Shown piece by piece: positions 43,545-53,188 of a DNA stretch of 64,000 bases (position 1 is the stretch's first letter; every line of letters begins with the position of its first letter). Made by a program: the position numbers and the translations under genes. The notes under the pieces are model-generated. The model was not told the DNA's origin and searched no databases. It was given only the letters and a program-made list of their open reading frames with translations. Source of the stretch: Pseudomonas wayambapalatensis (GTDB taxonomy: Bacteria > Pseudomonadota > Gammaproteobacteria > Pseudomonadales > Pseudomonadaceae); assembly GCA_014268975.2 (NCBI GenBank), contig CP077096.1:1014501-1078500 (forward strand). Reading direction: 5' to 3'.

Positions 43545-44669
43545 TCACTTGCGCGCCTTGAGCACCACGAACTTTGGCGTCGCCGCGACCTGCTCCACAC
43601 CGCGGAACAACCGCGACAGCTTGCTGTGATAGCCCAGGTGGCGGTTGCCGACGATGTACAGCGCGCCGCCGACCACCAGCGCCTCCCGGGCCTGCTGGAA
43701 CATGCGCCAGGCGAGGAAGTCGCCGACCACTTGCTGCTGGTGGAATGGCGGGTTGCACAGCACCACATCCAGCGACTGCTTCTGCTGCCCGGCCAGGCCA
43801 TCATCGGCGTGGATGTCCGCTACGCGATCGCCCAATGCCGCCTGCCAGTTTTCCCGCGCCGATTGCACGGCCATGTACGACTCGTCCACCAGCGTGTAGT
43901 GCGCATCCGGGTTGGTCAGTGCACTGGCGATGGCCAGCACGCCATTGCCGCATCCCAGGTCTGCGACCCGGGCGCTGACGAGGTTGCGCGGCAGGTGCGG
44001 GAGGAAGGCGCGGGTGCCGATGTCCAGGCTTTCGCGGCAGAACACGTTGGCATGGTTGACTAGCTCCAGCGCTGGGCTGTCCAGGCGGTAGCGGGTGGGG
44101 TAGGGCGAAGCTGCGACGGGGCGCTCGCCAACCGTGGCGATCAGCAGGCGGGCCTTTTTCTGTGCAAGCGACGCCTGGACCGGGCCAATGTACTGCTCCA
44201 TCAGGTCGCCGGCGGCACGCGGCAGGTGCTTGATCATCGCCCCGGCGATCACTTCGGCGCCGGGTGCCAGCTTGCCCTGCAGGCGGATCAGTTGTTCCTC
44301 GAGCAGCGCGAGGGTCTTGGGTACGCGAATCAGTACGCGGTCGAACGGCCCCTGCCAATGATCGCTGGAGGGTACGAAGGGCACGCTGTCGTAAGGTTTG
44401 CCATTGCGCGCGAGGTTTTTCTCCAGGGCCAGGTGGGCCAGATAGGAGTCGCCGCTGCTGGTCACCTGCACGTGGCCGGCGAGGCTTGCCGCCAAGGCGC
44501 CGAAGCTGTCGTTGAGGATCAGCACGCGGCACGCGGCTTGAGGTGCCTGGGCTGCCAAATGGCTCAGCAGGTACTCGTCGGCAGCGTCGAAGGCTTGCAG
44601 GGGGTCGTTGTTCTGCTCCGGCTGGCGGATCAGGTCGAGTTCGGCGAAGGGGCTGGTCAGCAGGGGCAT
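43545..44669 (-). CDS. rlmG: 23S rRNA (guanine-1835-N2)-methyltransferase
   Basis: The 374-residue protein has the duplicated methyltransferase layout of RlmG/RsmC. The N-terminal half is degenerate. The C-terminal half is catalytic with the SAM-binding ARVADLGCGNGVLAIAS near residues 232-248 and the guanine-N2 signature DVVLCNPPFHQQ near 301-312. It modifies G1835 of 23S rRNA. Length matches E. coli RlmG (378). It lies downstream of the LuxR gene on the same strand and converges on the cio operon. Confidence 0.92.
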   Translation of the reverse strand: MPLLTSPFAELDLIRQPEQNNDPLQAFDAADEYLLSHLAAQAPQAACRVLILNDSFGALAASLAGHVQVTSSGDSYLAHLALEKNLARNGKPYDSVPFVPSSDHWQGPFDRVLIRVPKTLALLEEQLIRLQGKLAPGAEVIAGAMIKHLPRAAGDLMEQYIGPVQASLAQKKARLLIATVGERPVAASPYPTRYRLDSPALELVNHANVFCRESLDIGTRAFLPHLPRNLVSARVADLGCGNGVLAIASALTNPDAHYTLVDESYMAVQSARENWQAALGDRVADIHADDGLAGQQKQSLDVVLCNPPFHQQQVVGDFLAWRMFQQAREALVVGGALYIVGNRHLGYHSKLSRLFRGVEQVAATPKFVVLKARK

Positions 44670-44766
44670 GGGGGAACGGACTCGATGCGGCTTTGCCTGT
44701 GGTGGACGACCACAGACGTCAAAACGTTCGATTCTACAGGGCTTTGCCGATGACGGGCAGTGACTC

Positions 44767-45474
44767 TCAGATTAAACCGTGACGCACGGCAACCACGACG
44801 GCAGCGGTCTTGTTGGGCACGTTGAGCTTGGTGATCACGCTGCGGATATGAAAGTTCACGGTGCTCGGCGACAGCGAGAGAATGCAGGCGATGTCTGATG
44901 CGGTCTTGCCATCAGCGGTCCACTTGGTGACCTCCAGCTCACGGTCGGTCAAGGCTGGGGCCGGATCCATCGCCTTGCGGTGATGATTGCAGATCAATTC
45001 ATGCAGCACGTTGTGCAGCCAGAACAGTTGTGCGCTCTCGGCCAGGAATTCGAGTGTCGAGATCGGGTGCCTGGGGCGGGCCACGCTGAGCTGGCTGATG
45101 TCGTGGATGTGATCGTGGAGCGATTGCGTCCACCCATGCCGCAGGCCATGACTGCAGGCGAGGCTACGGTATTCGGGGGCCTCTTTATAGAGTTCGTCTT
45201 CCCAGAGCACTGGGGCCGTGGAGCTGCGGCTGAGGGCCATGACAGGGGCTTGCTCGATGAAGTGGCGATCTGCCTGATAGTGGGCATTCCACTCCTTGGG
45301 AAAATTGTTGTACAGGATCACATGGGCACGTTGTGCAGGAACATGTAGGTGCAGCGTAAGCCCGAGGTACTCCATCCCCATCTCTTGAACGAGTGCGATG
45401 GCTTGGTCGAACATGCGTTCTGGGTGCCGCTCACCCAGCAACGCATGGAGATTTTCGGGCTTCCAATGCGACAT
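44767..45474 (-). CDS. ppoR: LuxR-type quorum-sensing regulator without a synthase (PpoR-like solo)
   Basis: The 235-residue regulator has an N-terminal autoinducer-binding domain (residues 15-165) and a C-terminal GerE helix-turn-helix (LTDRELEVTKWTADGKTASDIACILSLSPSTVNFHIRSVI). Of the acyl-homoserine-lactone contacts, Trp62 and Tyr66 are kept (PKEWNAHY), but the usual Asp-Pro pair is Ala-Pro with one extra residue (FIEQAPV). No luxI is nearby. Position between rlmG and fpr is that of PpoR in P. putida, which is reported to bind such lactones. The changed aspartate makes ligand binding worth testing. Confidence 0.85.
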   Translation of the reverse strand: MSHWKPENLHALLGERHPERMFDQAIALVQEMGMEYLGLTLHLHVPAQRAHVILYNNFPKEWNAHYQADRHFIEQAPVMALSRSSTAPVLWEDELYKEAPEYRSLACSHGLRHGWTQSLHDHIHDISQLSVARPRHPISTLEFLAESAQLFWLHNVLHELICNHHRKAMDPAPALTDRELEVTKWTADGKTASDIACILSLSPSTVNFHIRSVITKLNVPNKTAAVVVAVRHGLI

Positions 45475-45677
45475 GTTCTTGCTCCAAGTGGATCCATAAT
45501 TTCACGACATCCACCCGAGTGTAGGAAAAGCTGACTAACGCGCAGGAAATTTTTCGCTATAGCCAATGCTTGAATATAGATTTTGTTGTACCTGATCTGT
45601 ACGAGACCCTACAGCTCCTCGGTGTTCCTGCGCGTCACTTTGCGCCACACTTGGCGTATTCACCTTGGGAGTCCGTC

Positions 45678-46454
45678 ATGACCGCCAGTGCCGACAAGTT
45701 CACTTCGCAAACCCTGCTCGATGTCCAACCTTTGACGCCGAACCTCTTCAGCCTGCGTGTAACGCGTGATGCGGGGTTCCGTTTTCGGGCCGGGCAGTTC
45801 GCGCGTCTGGGGGTGTCCAAGGCCGACGGCAGTGTGGTGTGGCGGGCCTATTCGATGGTCAGCGCGCCCCATGACGAGTTTCTCGACTTCTTCTCCATCG
45901 TGGTGCCGGGTGGCGAGTTCACCAGCGAATTGAGCCGGCTGGGAGAGGGCGACACACTGCTGATCGATCGTCAGGCTTTCGGCTACCTGACCCTGGATCG
46001 CTTCGTCGGTGGCCGCGACTTATGGCTGCTGGCCACAGGCACCGGTATCGCGCCCTTCGTGTCGATCCTCCAGGACTTCGAGGCCTGGGAGCGCTTCGAC
46101 AACATCAAGCTGGTGTATTCGGTGCGTGAAGCCAAGGAGTTGGCGTACCTGGACCTGATCGCCGGGCTTGAGCAGCGCGACTACCTGGCCGAGTTCGCCG
46201 GCAAGCTGCAGTTCATTCCGGTGGTCACGCGTGAGGTACATCCTGGCGCCCTGAATGCGCGGATCACCACGCTGATCGAGAGCGGCGAGCTGGAGCGGGC
46301 GGCGGGCCTGGAGTTTTCGCCGGAGCATTCGCGGATCATGCTGTGCGGCAACCCCGACATGATCGACGAGACACGCAAGGTGCTGAAGGCGCGCGACCTG
46401 CAACTGAGCCTGAGCAAGCGGCCGGGGCAGGTGGCGGTGGAGAATTACTGGTAG
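45678..46454 (+). CDS. fpr: Ferredoxin-NADP+ reductase
   Basis: The 258-residue flavoenzyme passes electrons between NADPH and ferredoxin or flavodoxin. The FAD site RAYSMVSAP lies near residue 53, the NADPH site LLATGTGIAPFVSIL near 117-131, and the C-terminal VENYW stacks near the flavin. The ATG at 45678 has GGGAG upstream and matches the usual length; an open frame from 45570 has no site. The 200-bp gap to the divergent ppoR gene holds both promoters. Confidence 0.93.
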   Translation: MTASADKFTSQTLLDVQPLTPNLFSLRVTRDAGFRFRAGQFARLGVSKADGSVVWRAYSMVSAPHDEFLDFFSIVVPGGEFTSELSRLGEGDTLLIDRQAFGYLTLDRFVGGRDLWLLATGTGIAPFVSILQDFEAWERFDNIKLVYSVREAKELAYLDLIAGLEQRDYLAEFAGKLQFIPVVTREVHPGALNARITTLIESGELERAAGLEFSPEHSRIMLCGNPDMIDETRKVLKARDLQLSLSKRPGQVAVENYW

Positions 46455-46476
46455 GGCGCTTTGCGTGCGACGCTAT

Positions 46477-46499
46477 CCGGGGCCGTATCGCGGCCCCGG
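46477..46499. terminator. Hairpin between converging fpr and mscL
   Basis: CCGGGGCCG and CGGCCCCGG are exact complements around a five-base loop (46477-46499). The T tract is short. Confidence 0.6.
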
Positions 46500-46509
46500 T
46501 GCGTTTCGG

Positions 46510-46923
46510 TCACGGCTGGCGGTTCTGCGCCTTGAGCAGGTCGCGGATCTCGGTCAGCAGGGTTTCCTGTGGCGTCGGCACCGGTGGGGTGGTGGGGGCC
46601 ACGGCCTCTTCGCGCTTGAGGCGGTTGATCGCTTTCACGCCCATGAAGATGGCGAACGCCACGATCACGAAGTCGATGACGGTCTGGATGAACTTGCCGT
46701 AAGCCAGCACCACCGCCGGGATATCGCCTTCGGCGGCCTTGAGGGTGATCGCCAGGTCACTGAAGTCCACACCGCCGATCAGCAGGCCCAGTGGCGGCAT
46801 GATCACGTCGCCCACGAACGACGAGACGATCTTGCCGAAGGCCGCGCCGATGATGATACCAACCGCCATGTCGACGACATTTCCCTTGACCGCGAAGGCC
46901 TTGAACTCGCTGAGCACGCCCAT
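46510..46923 (-). CDS. mscL: Large-conductance mechanosensitive channel
   Basis: The 137-residue inner-membrane channel opens at lytic tension to release solutes. The N-terminal [31 protein letters not shown] is the amphipathic helix plus pore helix TM1. TM2 is [25 protein letters not shown], followed by a cytoplasmic helix bundle ([11 protein letters not shown]). Length matches the family. It converges on fpr and is divergent from radA. Confidence 0.95.
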   Translation of the reverse strand: MGVLSEFKAFAVKGNVVDMAVGIIIGAAFGKIVSSFVGDVIMPPLGLLIGGVDFSDLAITLKAAEGDIPAVVLAYGKFIQTVIDFVIVAFAIFMGVKAINRLKREEAVAPTTPPVPTPQETLLTEIRDLLKAQNRQP

Positions 46924-47102
46924 GTTTTATTCCTTTGTAACAAATGGTGAGGTAAACGCAGTGTAAGCCACTAAAACGCTTCATGCGCTGCATTCAGGGC
47001 TACAGACTGCCATTAGAACGAATAGTTTTGTCGCACGCAGCAGCGCCCGAGGCACATCGGGCTTGGGCTATCATGGCGGTCTTTGTCCAGGAGACTGACC
47101 CG

Positions 47103-48470
47103 ATGGCCAAGGCCAAGCGCTTGTATGGCTGCACCGAGTGCGGCGCGACCTTTCCCAAATGGGCCGGCCAGTGTGGCGAATGCGGCGCCTGGAACACCCT
47201 CGTTGAAACCATGATCGAAAGCGCCGGCGCCGCAGCGCCTTCCGGGCGTGCGGGCTGGACTGGGCAGCAGGCGCAGATCAAGACCCTGGCCGAGGTGAGT
47301 GTCGAGGAGATCCCGCGCTTCACCACCAGCAGCACCGAGCTTGACCGCGTGCTCGGCGGCGGCCTGGTCGATGGCTCGGTAGTGCTGATTGGCGGTGACC
47401 CGGGTATCGGCAAGTCCACCATCCTGCTGCAGACCCTGTGCAACATCGCCACGCAGATGCCGGCGCTGTACGTCACCGGGGAAGAGTCGCAGCAGCAGGT
47501 GGCCATGCGTTCCCGGCGCCTGGGCCTGCCCCAGGACCAGCTCAAGGTGATGACCGAAACCTGCATCGAAACCATCATCGCCACGGCGCGGTTGGAAAAG
47601 CCGCGGGTGATGGTGATCGACTCTATCCAGACCATCTTCACCGAACAACTGCAGTCGGCGCCTGGCGGCGTGGCCCAGGTGCGCGAGAGCACGGCGCTGC
47701 TGGTGCGTTATGCCAAGCAAAGCGGCACGGCGATCTTCCTGGTTGGCCACGTGACCAAGGAAGGCTCGCTAGCAGGCCCGCGGGTGCTGGAGCACATGGT
47801 CGACACCGTGCTGTATTTCGAGGGTGAATCGGACGGGCGCCTGCGCCTGCTGCGGGCAGTGAAGAACCGCTTCGGTGCGGTCAACGAGCTGGGCGTGTTC
47901 GGCATGACCGATCGTGGCCTGAAGGAGGTGTCCAACCCCTCGGCGATCTTCCTCAACCGCACCCAGGAAGAGGTGCCGGGCAGCGTGGTGATGGCCACTT
48001 GGGAGGGCACCCGGCCGATGCTGGTCGAGGTCCAGGCGCTGGTCGACGACAGCCACCTGGCCAACCCGCGGCGGGTCACCCTGGGCCTGGACCAGAATCG
48101 CCTGGCCATGCTGCTGGCGGTGCTGCATCGCCATGGCGGCATCCCCACCCATGACCAGGACGTGTTCCTCAACGTGGTCGGCGGGGTCAAGGTGCTGGAA
48201 ACCGCATCCGACCTGGCGCTGCTGGCGGCGGTGATGTCGAGCCTGCGTAACCGGCCGTTGGCCCATGGCCTGCTGGTGTTCGGCGAGATCGGTCTTTCTG
48301 GCGAGGTGCGCCCGGTGCCCAGCGGTCAGGAGCGCCTGAAAGAAGCGGCCAAGCATGGCTTCAAGCGCGCCATCGTGCCCAAGGGCAACGCACCGAAGGA
48401 AGCCCCGCCAGGGCTGCAGGTGATTGCGGTGACGCGTCTGGAACAGGCCTTGGACGCACTGTTCGAATGA
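47103..48470 (+). CDS. radA: DNA repair protein RadA
   Basis: The 455-residue RecA-like branch-migration ATPase has an N-terminal zinc finger with CTECG at residues 10-14 and CGECG about 14 residues later. The Walker A GGDPGIGKST lies near 99-108, the Walker B VMVIDSIQ near 171-178, the RadA-specific KNRFG near 257-261, and a Lon-like C-terminal domain (LSGEVRPV, RLKEAAKHGFKRAIVP). The ATG has CAGGAG upstream; an open frame from 46983 is not used. It helps process recombination intermediates. Confidence 0.95.
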   Translation: MAKAKRLYGCTECGATFPKWAGQCGECGAWNTLVETMIESAGAAAPSGRAGWTGQQAQIKTLAEVSVEEIPRFTTSSTELDRVLGGGLVDGSVVLIGGDPGIGKSTILLQTLCNIATQMPALYVTGEESQQQVAMRSRRLGLPQDQLKVMTETCIETIIATARLEKPRVMVIDSIQTIFTEQLQSAPGGVAQVRESTALLVRYAKQSGTAIFLVGHVTKEGSLAGPRVLEHMVDTVLYFEGESDGRLRLLRAVKNRFGAVNELGVFGMTDRGLKEVSNPSAIFLNRTQEEVPGSVVMATWEGTRPMLVEVQALVDDSHLANPRRVTLGLDQNRLAMLLAVLHRHGGIPTHDQDVFLNVVGGVKVLETASDLALLAAVMSSLRNRPLAHGLLVFGEIGLSGEVRPVPSGQERLKEAAKHGFKRAIVPKGNAPKEAPPGLQVIAVTRLEQALDALFE

Positions 48471-48481
48471 CCGACCTTCTT

Positions 48482-48500
48482 GCAACTGATTCTCAGTAGC
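48482..48500 (+). promoter_or_regulatory. Fur-box-like site upstream of hasI
   Basis: GCAACTGATTCTCAGTAGC matches the 19-bp Fur consensus at 12 of 19 positions and keeps the TGAT-N3-TCA core. It lies about 43 bp before the hasI start, as expected for iron control. Confidence 0.6.
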
Positions 48501-48542
48501 GAGTAGCATTCCGCCACCTTGCGACCACCAGCTGGAGTGCGT

Positions 48543-49046
48543 GTGGCGGAGTCCGATCTCAAGCGCTTGTTCATCAAGCATGCGAAAACCCTGCAGGGGC
48601 TGCTGACGCGCAAGGTGCGTGATCCGCAGCTGGCTGCCGACCTGGTGCAGGAAAGTTTCCTGCGTCTGGCCGAGCAGCAGCGCCAGGAAACCATCGACAA
48701 CACGCCGGGCTACCTGTACCGCACGGCGCACAACCTGATGATTGATCACCTGCGCCAGCAGCAGCGGCGCAAGACCGACCTGGTGCCCCACGAGGCCCTC
48801 GAAGGCATCGTCGAAGAGCGCCCGGGGCTGGAGGAGCAGGCTGCCCGCGAGCAGCACCTGCGCCGCGTGCAAGCCATGCTCGAAGCGCTGCCCGAGCGCA
48901 CCCAGCAGGTCTTTCGTCTCAACCGCCTCGAAGGCATGACCCATGCCGAGGTCGCCCGCCACCTGGGGATTTCCGACAGCTCCGTGCAGAAGCATCTGGC
49001 CAAGGCCCTGGCCTATGTGATGCAGTGCCTGCAGGACGGCGGATGA
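48543..49046 (+). CDS. hasI: ECF sigma factor of the haem-uptake locus (FecI type)
   Basis: The 167-residue sigma-70-like factor has region 2 (LLTRKVRDPQLAADLVQESFLRLAEQ and TPGYLYRTAHNLMIDHLRQQ) and region 4 (LPERTQQVFRLNRLEGMTHAEVARHLGISDSSVQKHLAKAL). The GTG at 48543 has CTGGAG six bases before it; earlier GTG and TTG codons have poorer spacing. Its stop overlaps the start of the anti-sigma gene (ATGA). Positioned upstream of hasR, it should turn on hasR transcription when haem-loaded HasA binds the receptor. Confidence 0.9.
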   Translation: MAESDLKRLFIKHAKTLQGLLTRKVRDPQLAADLVQESFLRLAEQQRQETIDNTPGYLYRTAHNLMIDHLRQQQRRKTDLVPHEALEGIVEERPGLEEQAAREQHLRRVQAMLEALPERTQQVFRLNRLEGMTHAEVARHLGISDSSVQKHLAKALAYVMQCLQDGG

Positions 49047-50104
49047 CCAACGGTTTACTGACAATTGCCCCTTCAGACGTCAGCCCAGACATAACCAGAT
49101 CGCGAGAGAACCGTGTGAGCAGCGAGAACCAGCCCGAGCAAGCAATTCGCGAGCAGGCCGCCGAGTGGGTGGTGCGCGAGAGTGCCGGCCCTCTGAGCGA
49201 CCAGCAGCAGCGGGCGCTGGCGCAGTGGTGCGCCGCCGATCCGCGGCATGTGCAGGCCTATGAGTTTGCCCGGGCAACCTGGGCCGATCTGGGCGCCTTG
49301 AGCGAGCTGGCGTTGCCGGTGCGTCGTGGGTTGCCGCCGACGCTTGCGCGGCCAGTGCGCCGTCGTTCGCGCTGGCGTCGGGCGATGACGGGCGTGGCGG
49401 CCATGCTGGTGGTGGCGTTCGGTGTGGCGCAGGCGCCGGAACTGCTGCTGGACTGGCGAGCCGACTATGTCACTGGCGCGGGCGAAGTGCGGCGGGTGAC
49501 GCTGCCCGATGGCAGCCTGGTCGATCTGGACAGCCGCAGCGCCATTGCCCTGGCCTTCGACCATGGCGAGCGACGTGTGCGCTTGCTGGCGGGCGAGGCG
49601 GTGTTCAGTGCGGCGCCGGTGACGGAGCGCGAGCGGCGGCCGTTCGTGGTCGAATATGCCGGAGCGACCACCCGCGCGCTGGGCACACGCTTCGTGGTCG
49701 GGCAGGCGGGCGAGGGTGGCTGGGTCGGGATGCTCGAGCATCGCGTTGCCGTCGACTTGCTGAGCCCGCCACAGCGGGGGCGCGCCGACCAGGTAGTGGA
49801 GCAGGGGCAGAGCGTGCGCTATGACCAGGCCGCTGGTGTGCGGCCCTGGCCGGAGCAGAACCTGCAACGGGCCACCGACTGGGAGCGCGGGGTGCTGGTG
49901 TTCGAGCGCCAGCCGCTGGCCGAGGTAGTGGCGCGGCTCAACCGCTATCGCCCAGGCAGGTTGATGGTGGTGGATTCGCAGCTCGCGCAGCGCGAGGTGA
50001 GCGGGGTGTTTCGCCTTGATCAGCTGGCGGCGGTTGGCGGGGTGCTGAGCGATGAACTGCAGGCGCGGCGGGTCGAGCTGCCTGGGTTGACCTTGATCTA
50101 CTGA
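49043..50104 (+). CDS. hasS: Anti-sigma factor/transducer of the haem-uptake locus (FecR type)
   Basis: The 353-residue protein has a cytoplasmic sigma-binding part (about residues 30-85, QAAEWVVRESAGPLSDQQQRALAQW..ADPRHVQAY), one membrane span near 112-130 (MTGVAAMLVVAFGVAQA), and a periplasmic FecR domain with GEVRRVTLPDGSLVDLDSRSAI. The ATG overlaps the hasI stop and has AGGA six bases before it. A GTG at 49115 (VSSENQPEQ) would give a more usual 329-residue product, so the start is uncertain. It receives the signal from the N-terminal STN domain of HasR and controls HasI. Confidence 0.88.
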   Translation: MTNGLLTIAPSDVSPDITRSRENRVSSENQPEQAIREQAAEWVVRESAGPLSDQQQRALAQWCAADPRHVQAYEFARATWADLGALSELALPVRRGLPPTLARPVRRRSRWRRAMTGVAAMLVVAFGVAQAPELLLDWRADYVTGAGEVRRVTLPDGSLVDLDSRSAIALAFDHGERRVRLLAGEAVFSAAPVTERERRPFVVEYAGATTRALGTRFVVGQAGEGGWVGMLEHRVAVDLLSPPQRGRADQVVEQGQSVRYDQAAGVRPWPEQNLQRATDWERGVLVFERQPLAEVVARLNRYRPGRLMVVDSQLAQREVSGVFRLDQLAAVGGVLSDELQARRVELPGLTLIY

Positions 50105-50126
50105 CCTTTGCTCGGTGGTGTTCTTT

Positions 50127-50195
50127 TCGCGGGCAAGCCCGCTCCTACAGGTACTCCACTGATTTCTGTAGGAGCGGGCTTGCCCGCGAAAAGGA
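50127..50195. repeat. Inverted pair of REP elements after hasS
   Basis: TCGCGGGCAAGCCCGCTCCT and its complement AGGAGCGGGCTTGCCCGCGA face each other across about 24 bp. The structure could end hasIS transcripts before the separate hasR promoter. Confidence 0.88.
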
Positions 50196-50305
50196 CACCG
50201 CGGTTTCTGACCCCGGCGATGCCGGTGATCTCAGCCCCTTCCAACCCCCTCGCAAAATCTTTTTTCATTTTCCCTTACTGACTTTTCCACCCCTGCGCGT
50301 CTGAT

Positions 50306-50326
50306 TGTTGAGATTGATTTTCATTA
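50306..50326 (+). promoter_or_regulatory. Fur-box-like site upstream of hasR
   Basis: TGTTGAGATTGATTTTCATTA resembles the Fur consensus (GAT-TGAT--TCATT core) and lies about 35 bp before the hasR start in an AT-rich stretch. Confidence 0.55.
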
Positions 50327-50359
50327 CTAGAAAACGCCAACAACAGACGAGCCTTCGCA

Positions 50360-53110
50360 GTGACCACGCCACGACAACAGACCCTTCGACCTTTCGGTCG
50401 CCTCGCCCTGGCCAGCAGCCTGGTCCTGGGCGCCTGTGCCTTGCCGATGGGGATCGGCATGTCCCACGCCGCGCCAGCGGCCAACGCCGCCAGCCGCCAA
50501 CTGATCCAGTTCGACATCCCGGCCCAGGCGCTCGACAGCGCCGTGCTGGCCTACGCCGAACAGTCGGGTGTGCAGGTGTTCTTCGACAGCCGCAAGCTGG
50601 CCGGGTTGAACAGTGCAGGCCTGCAGGGCGCGCACGCCGCCGAAGATGGCCTGCGCCAACTGCTGCAAGGCACGCCGGTACGCTATCGCTTCAGCGCAGC
50701 TGGCCAGGTGGGGCTGGAGCGGGTGGAATCGGGCGACCAGGCGCTGGAATTGGGTGCGACCCATGTCGAGTCCACCCGTGACGGCGACTGGGTCTACATG
50801 ACCCCGCGCTCGGTCAGCGTCGTCACCCGCAAGCAGATCGACCAGCGCCCTCCGCGCCACGCCGCCGACATGCTCGAGCAGACCGCCGGCGTGTACACCG
50901 CGGTCAACCAGCGCGACCCCGGGCTGTCGGTGAACATCCGCGGCGTGCAGGACTACGGCCGGGTCAACATGAACATCGATGGCATGCGCCAGAACTTCAG
51001 CGTCAATGGCCATCAGCAGCGCAACGGCGTGATGTTCATCGACCCCGAGTTCGTGCAGAACGTCGAGATCGACAAAGGCACCTCCGCTGGCATGGGCGGC
51101 GCCGGGGTGATCGGCGGGATCGCCAGCTTCGGCACCATCGATGCCCGCGACTTGCTCGCGCCGGGCAAGGAGGTCGGCGGTCGCCTGCGCGCCGGGCATG
51201 GCATCGGCGCGCTGGGCAACGGCACCTACTTCAATGGCAGCGCGCTGTTCGCCGTGGGCAATGAAGTCGGCGACATCCTGGTCGGCCACAGTGAGCGGCA
51301 TTTCGGCGATTACCGCAGCGGCACGCAAAACGCCGGCAACCTCGGCACCCAGATGCGCGGCAAGCTCGAAGACCGCCAGGCCTGGAAGAGCTGGCTCAAC
51401 GGCGAGGTCGGCGGGATGGACAGCGTGACCCGCTCGCAGATCTTCAAGCTCGGCCTGAACCTGCCCGACGAGCAACGCCTGCAGTTCAGCTACTTCGAGA
51501 CCGACACCGACAGCAAGGACGCCTGGACCGTCAAGGATTCCGGCAGCCATGACTACTACTACCGCGTCACCGGCACCAACGACATCAACGCCAGGAACGC
51601 GGCCCTGGACTACAGCTTCAACCCCAACGAGCTGATCGACTTCAAGGCCAAGCTCTACTACGTCACCACCCGCCAGGATCGCTGGAACGCCAACAACGCT
51701 TCGTCCGAGAACAGCGGCAACCGCGTCGAGGACTACACCGACCGCTACCAGACCGACACCTGGGGTCTGCAACTGCAGAACACCTCGCGCTGGCACCTGT
51801 TCCAGGCCGACAGCCTGACCTTCAACTACGGCAGCGAGGCGTTCCAGGACACCTTCCGCCCCAGCACCAACCGCATCGCCGCGGTCAACGAAACCGAGTC
51901 GCTGCCCTACGTGCAGGGCGCCAACCCCAAGGGCAAGCGGGTCATGGCCAGCCTGTTCGGCAACCTCAGCTACGAGCATGACGACTGGCTGGTGGTCGAT
52001 GCCGGCCTGCGCTATGACCGCTATCGCCTGACCGGCAAGACCGGGGTCACCACCTGGATGTACCCCGAGGGCGTCACCGAGACCAACCTGCGCCGTCAAC
52101 GCACCGACCTGTTGTTCGAGGAAGACCGCGAAGAAGGCCGTTTCTCGCCGACCTTCGGCGTCGCCGTGAAACCGGGCCTGGACTGGCTGCAGGTCTACAC
52201 CCGCTGGGGCCGTGGCTGGCGTCCGCCGGCGGTGACCGAGGCGTACATGAGCGGCCGCCCGCATGGCGGTGGTAACGAGATGGTCTACCCGAACCCCTTC
52301 CTCAAGGCCGAGGAGTCGCACAACTGGGAGTTGGGGCTGAACATCTTCAAGGAGTCGCTGCTGCGCAGTGGCGACCGCTTCGCAGCCAAGATCGCCTACT
52401 TCGATACGCGCATCGACAACTTTTCGTTTCTCGACACCAACGCCAGCCTGCCCGGCTCCAGCGTATCGGGCATCGCCCTGGGCCGCTCGGTGTACCAGAA
52501 CAACCTCGAGACCACGCAATTTCGTGGTGTGGAATACAGCCTCGACTATGACGCCGGTGACTACTACGGCCAGCTCAGCTACACCCACATGATCGGCAGC
52601 AACGACTTCTGCTCCAACCAGTTCTACCTGGGCGGCGCCCAACAGCTGGTCAGCGCCGGAACCGTGCTGCGCCCGGTGCGGGTCGGCAGCCGCATCATCA
52701 TGCTGCCGGTACGGGTCTCGCGGGCCGAGGCCAATGCCACGGAAAACAACCGCGTCAGCTGCGGCGACATCATGGGCAACGCGTCCTACATGCCGGCCGA
52801 CCGCGGCTCGCTGACCCTGGGCATGCGCTTTCTCGACAAGACCCTGGATGTCGGCATGCGCCTGCGCTACAGCGAAGGCAACGGCAAGAACCTCGACACC
52901 CACGGCTACAGCCAGATCGACCAGGCCATGTGGCCCAAATACAAAGTCTATGACCTGTACGCCAGCTATTGGATGACCCCCAGCCTGAACCTGGCGTTGT
53001 CGTTGGAGAACGCCACCGACGAGGCCTATTTCGTGGCCATGGGCGACGTCAACAACCTGTCCCTGGCCCGCGGCCGGACCTTGAGCGGCATGCTCGAATA
53101 CCGATTCTGA
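50360..53110 (+). CDS. hasR: TonB-dependent haem/haemophore receptor
   Basis: The 916-residue outer-membrane receptor has a signal peptide ending GMSHA (about residue 37), an STN signalling domain (about 45-120, FDIPAQALDSAVLAYAEQSGVQVFFD), a plug (about 145-275, with RSVSVVTRKQIDQRPPRHAADMLEQTAGV and SVNIRGVQDYGRVNMNIDGMRQ) and a 22-strand barrel ending with the aromatic TLSGMLEYRF. The start is GTG at 50360, chosen because it gives a complete signal peptide. The STN domain and the hasI-hasS genes upstream show it is a transducer as well as a transporter. It takes haem from HasA, encoded next. Confidence 0.93.
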   Translation: MTTPRQQTLRPFGRLALASSLVLGACALPMGIGMSHAAPAANAASRQLIQFDIPAQALDSAVLAYAEQSGVQVFFDSRKLAGLNSAGLQGAHAAEDGLRQLLQGTPVRYRFSAAGQVGLERVESGDQALELGATHVESTRDGDWVYMTPRSVSVVTRKQIDQRPPRHAADMLEQTAGVYTAVNQRDPGLSVNIRGVQDYGRVNMNIDGMRQNFSVNGHQQRNGVMFIDPEFVQNVEIDKGTSAGMGGAGVIGGIASFGTIDARDLLAPGKEVGGRLRAGHGIGALGNGTYFNGSALFAVGNEVGDILVGHSERHFGDYRSGTQNAGNLGTQMRGKLEDRQAWKSWLNGEVGGMDSVTRSQIFKLGLNLPDEQRLQFSYFETDTDSKDAWTVKDSGSHDYYYRVTGTNDINARNAALDYSFNPNELIDFKAKLYYVTTRQDRWNANNASSENSGNRVEDYTDRYQTDTWGLQLQNTSRWHLFQADSLTFNYGSEAFQDTFRPSTNRIAAVNETESLPYVQGANPKGKRVMASLFGNLSYEHDDWLVVDAGLRYDRYRLTGKTGVTTWMYPEGVTETNLRRQRTDLLFEEDREEGRFSPTFGVAVKPGLDWLQVYTRWGRGWRPPAVTEAYMSGRPHGGGNEMVYPNPFLKAEESHNWELGLNIFKESLLRSGDRFAAKIAYFDTRIDNFSFLDTNASLPGSSVSGIALGRSVYQNNLETTQFRGVEYSLDYDAGDYYGQLSYTHMIGSNDFCSNQFYLGGAQQLVSAGTVLRPVRVGSRIIMLPVRVSRAEANATENNRVSCGDIMGNASYMPADRGSLTLGMRFLDKTLDVGMRLRYSEGNGKNLDTHGYSQIDQAMWPKYKVYDLYASYWMTPSLNLALSLENATDEAYFVAMGDVNNLSLARGRTLSGMLEYRF

Positions 53111-53188
53111 AACACCTGGGTTCGCCCACTCCGGGCAACACGAGGGCAAGACGCCTTCGTCTCAACCAAGCAGCACAGAGGAACCGTC

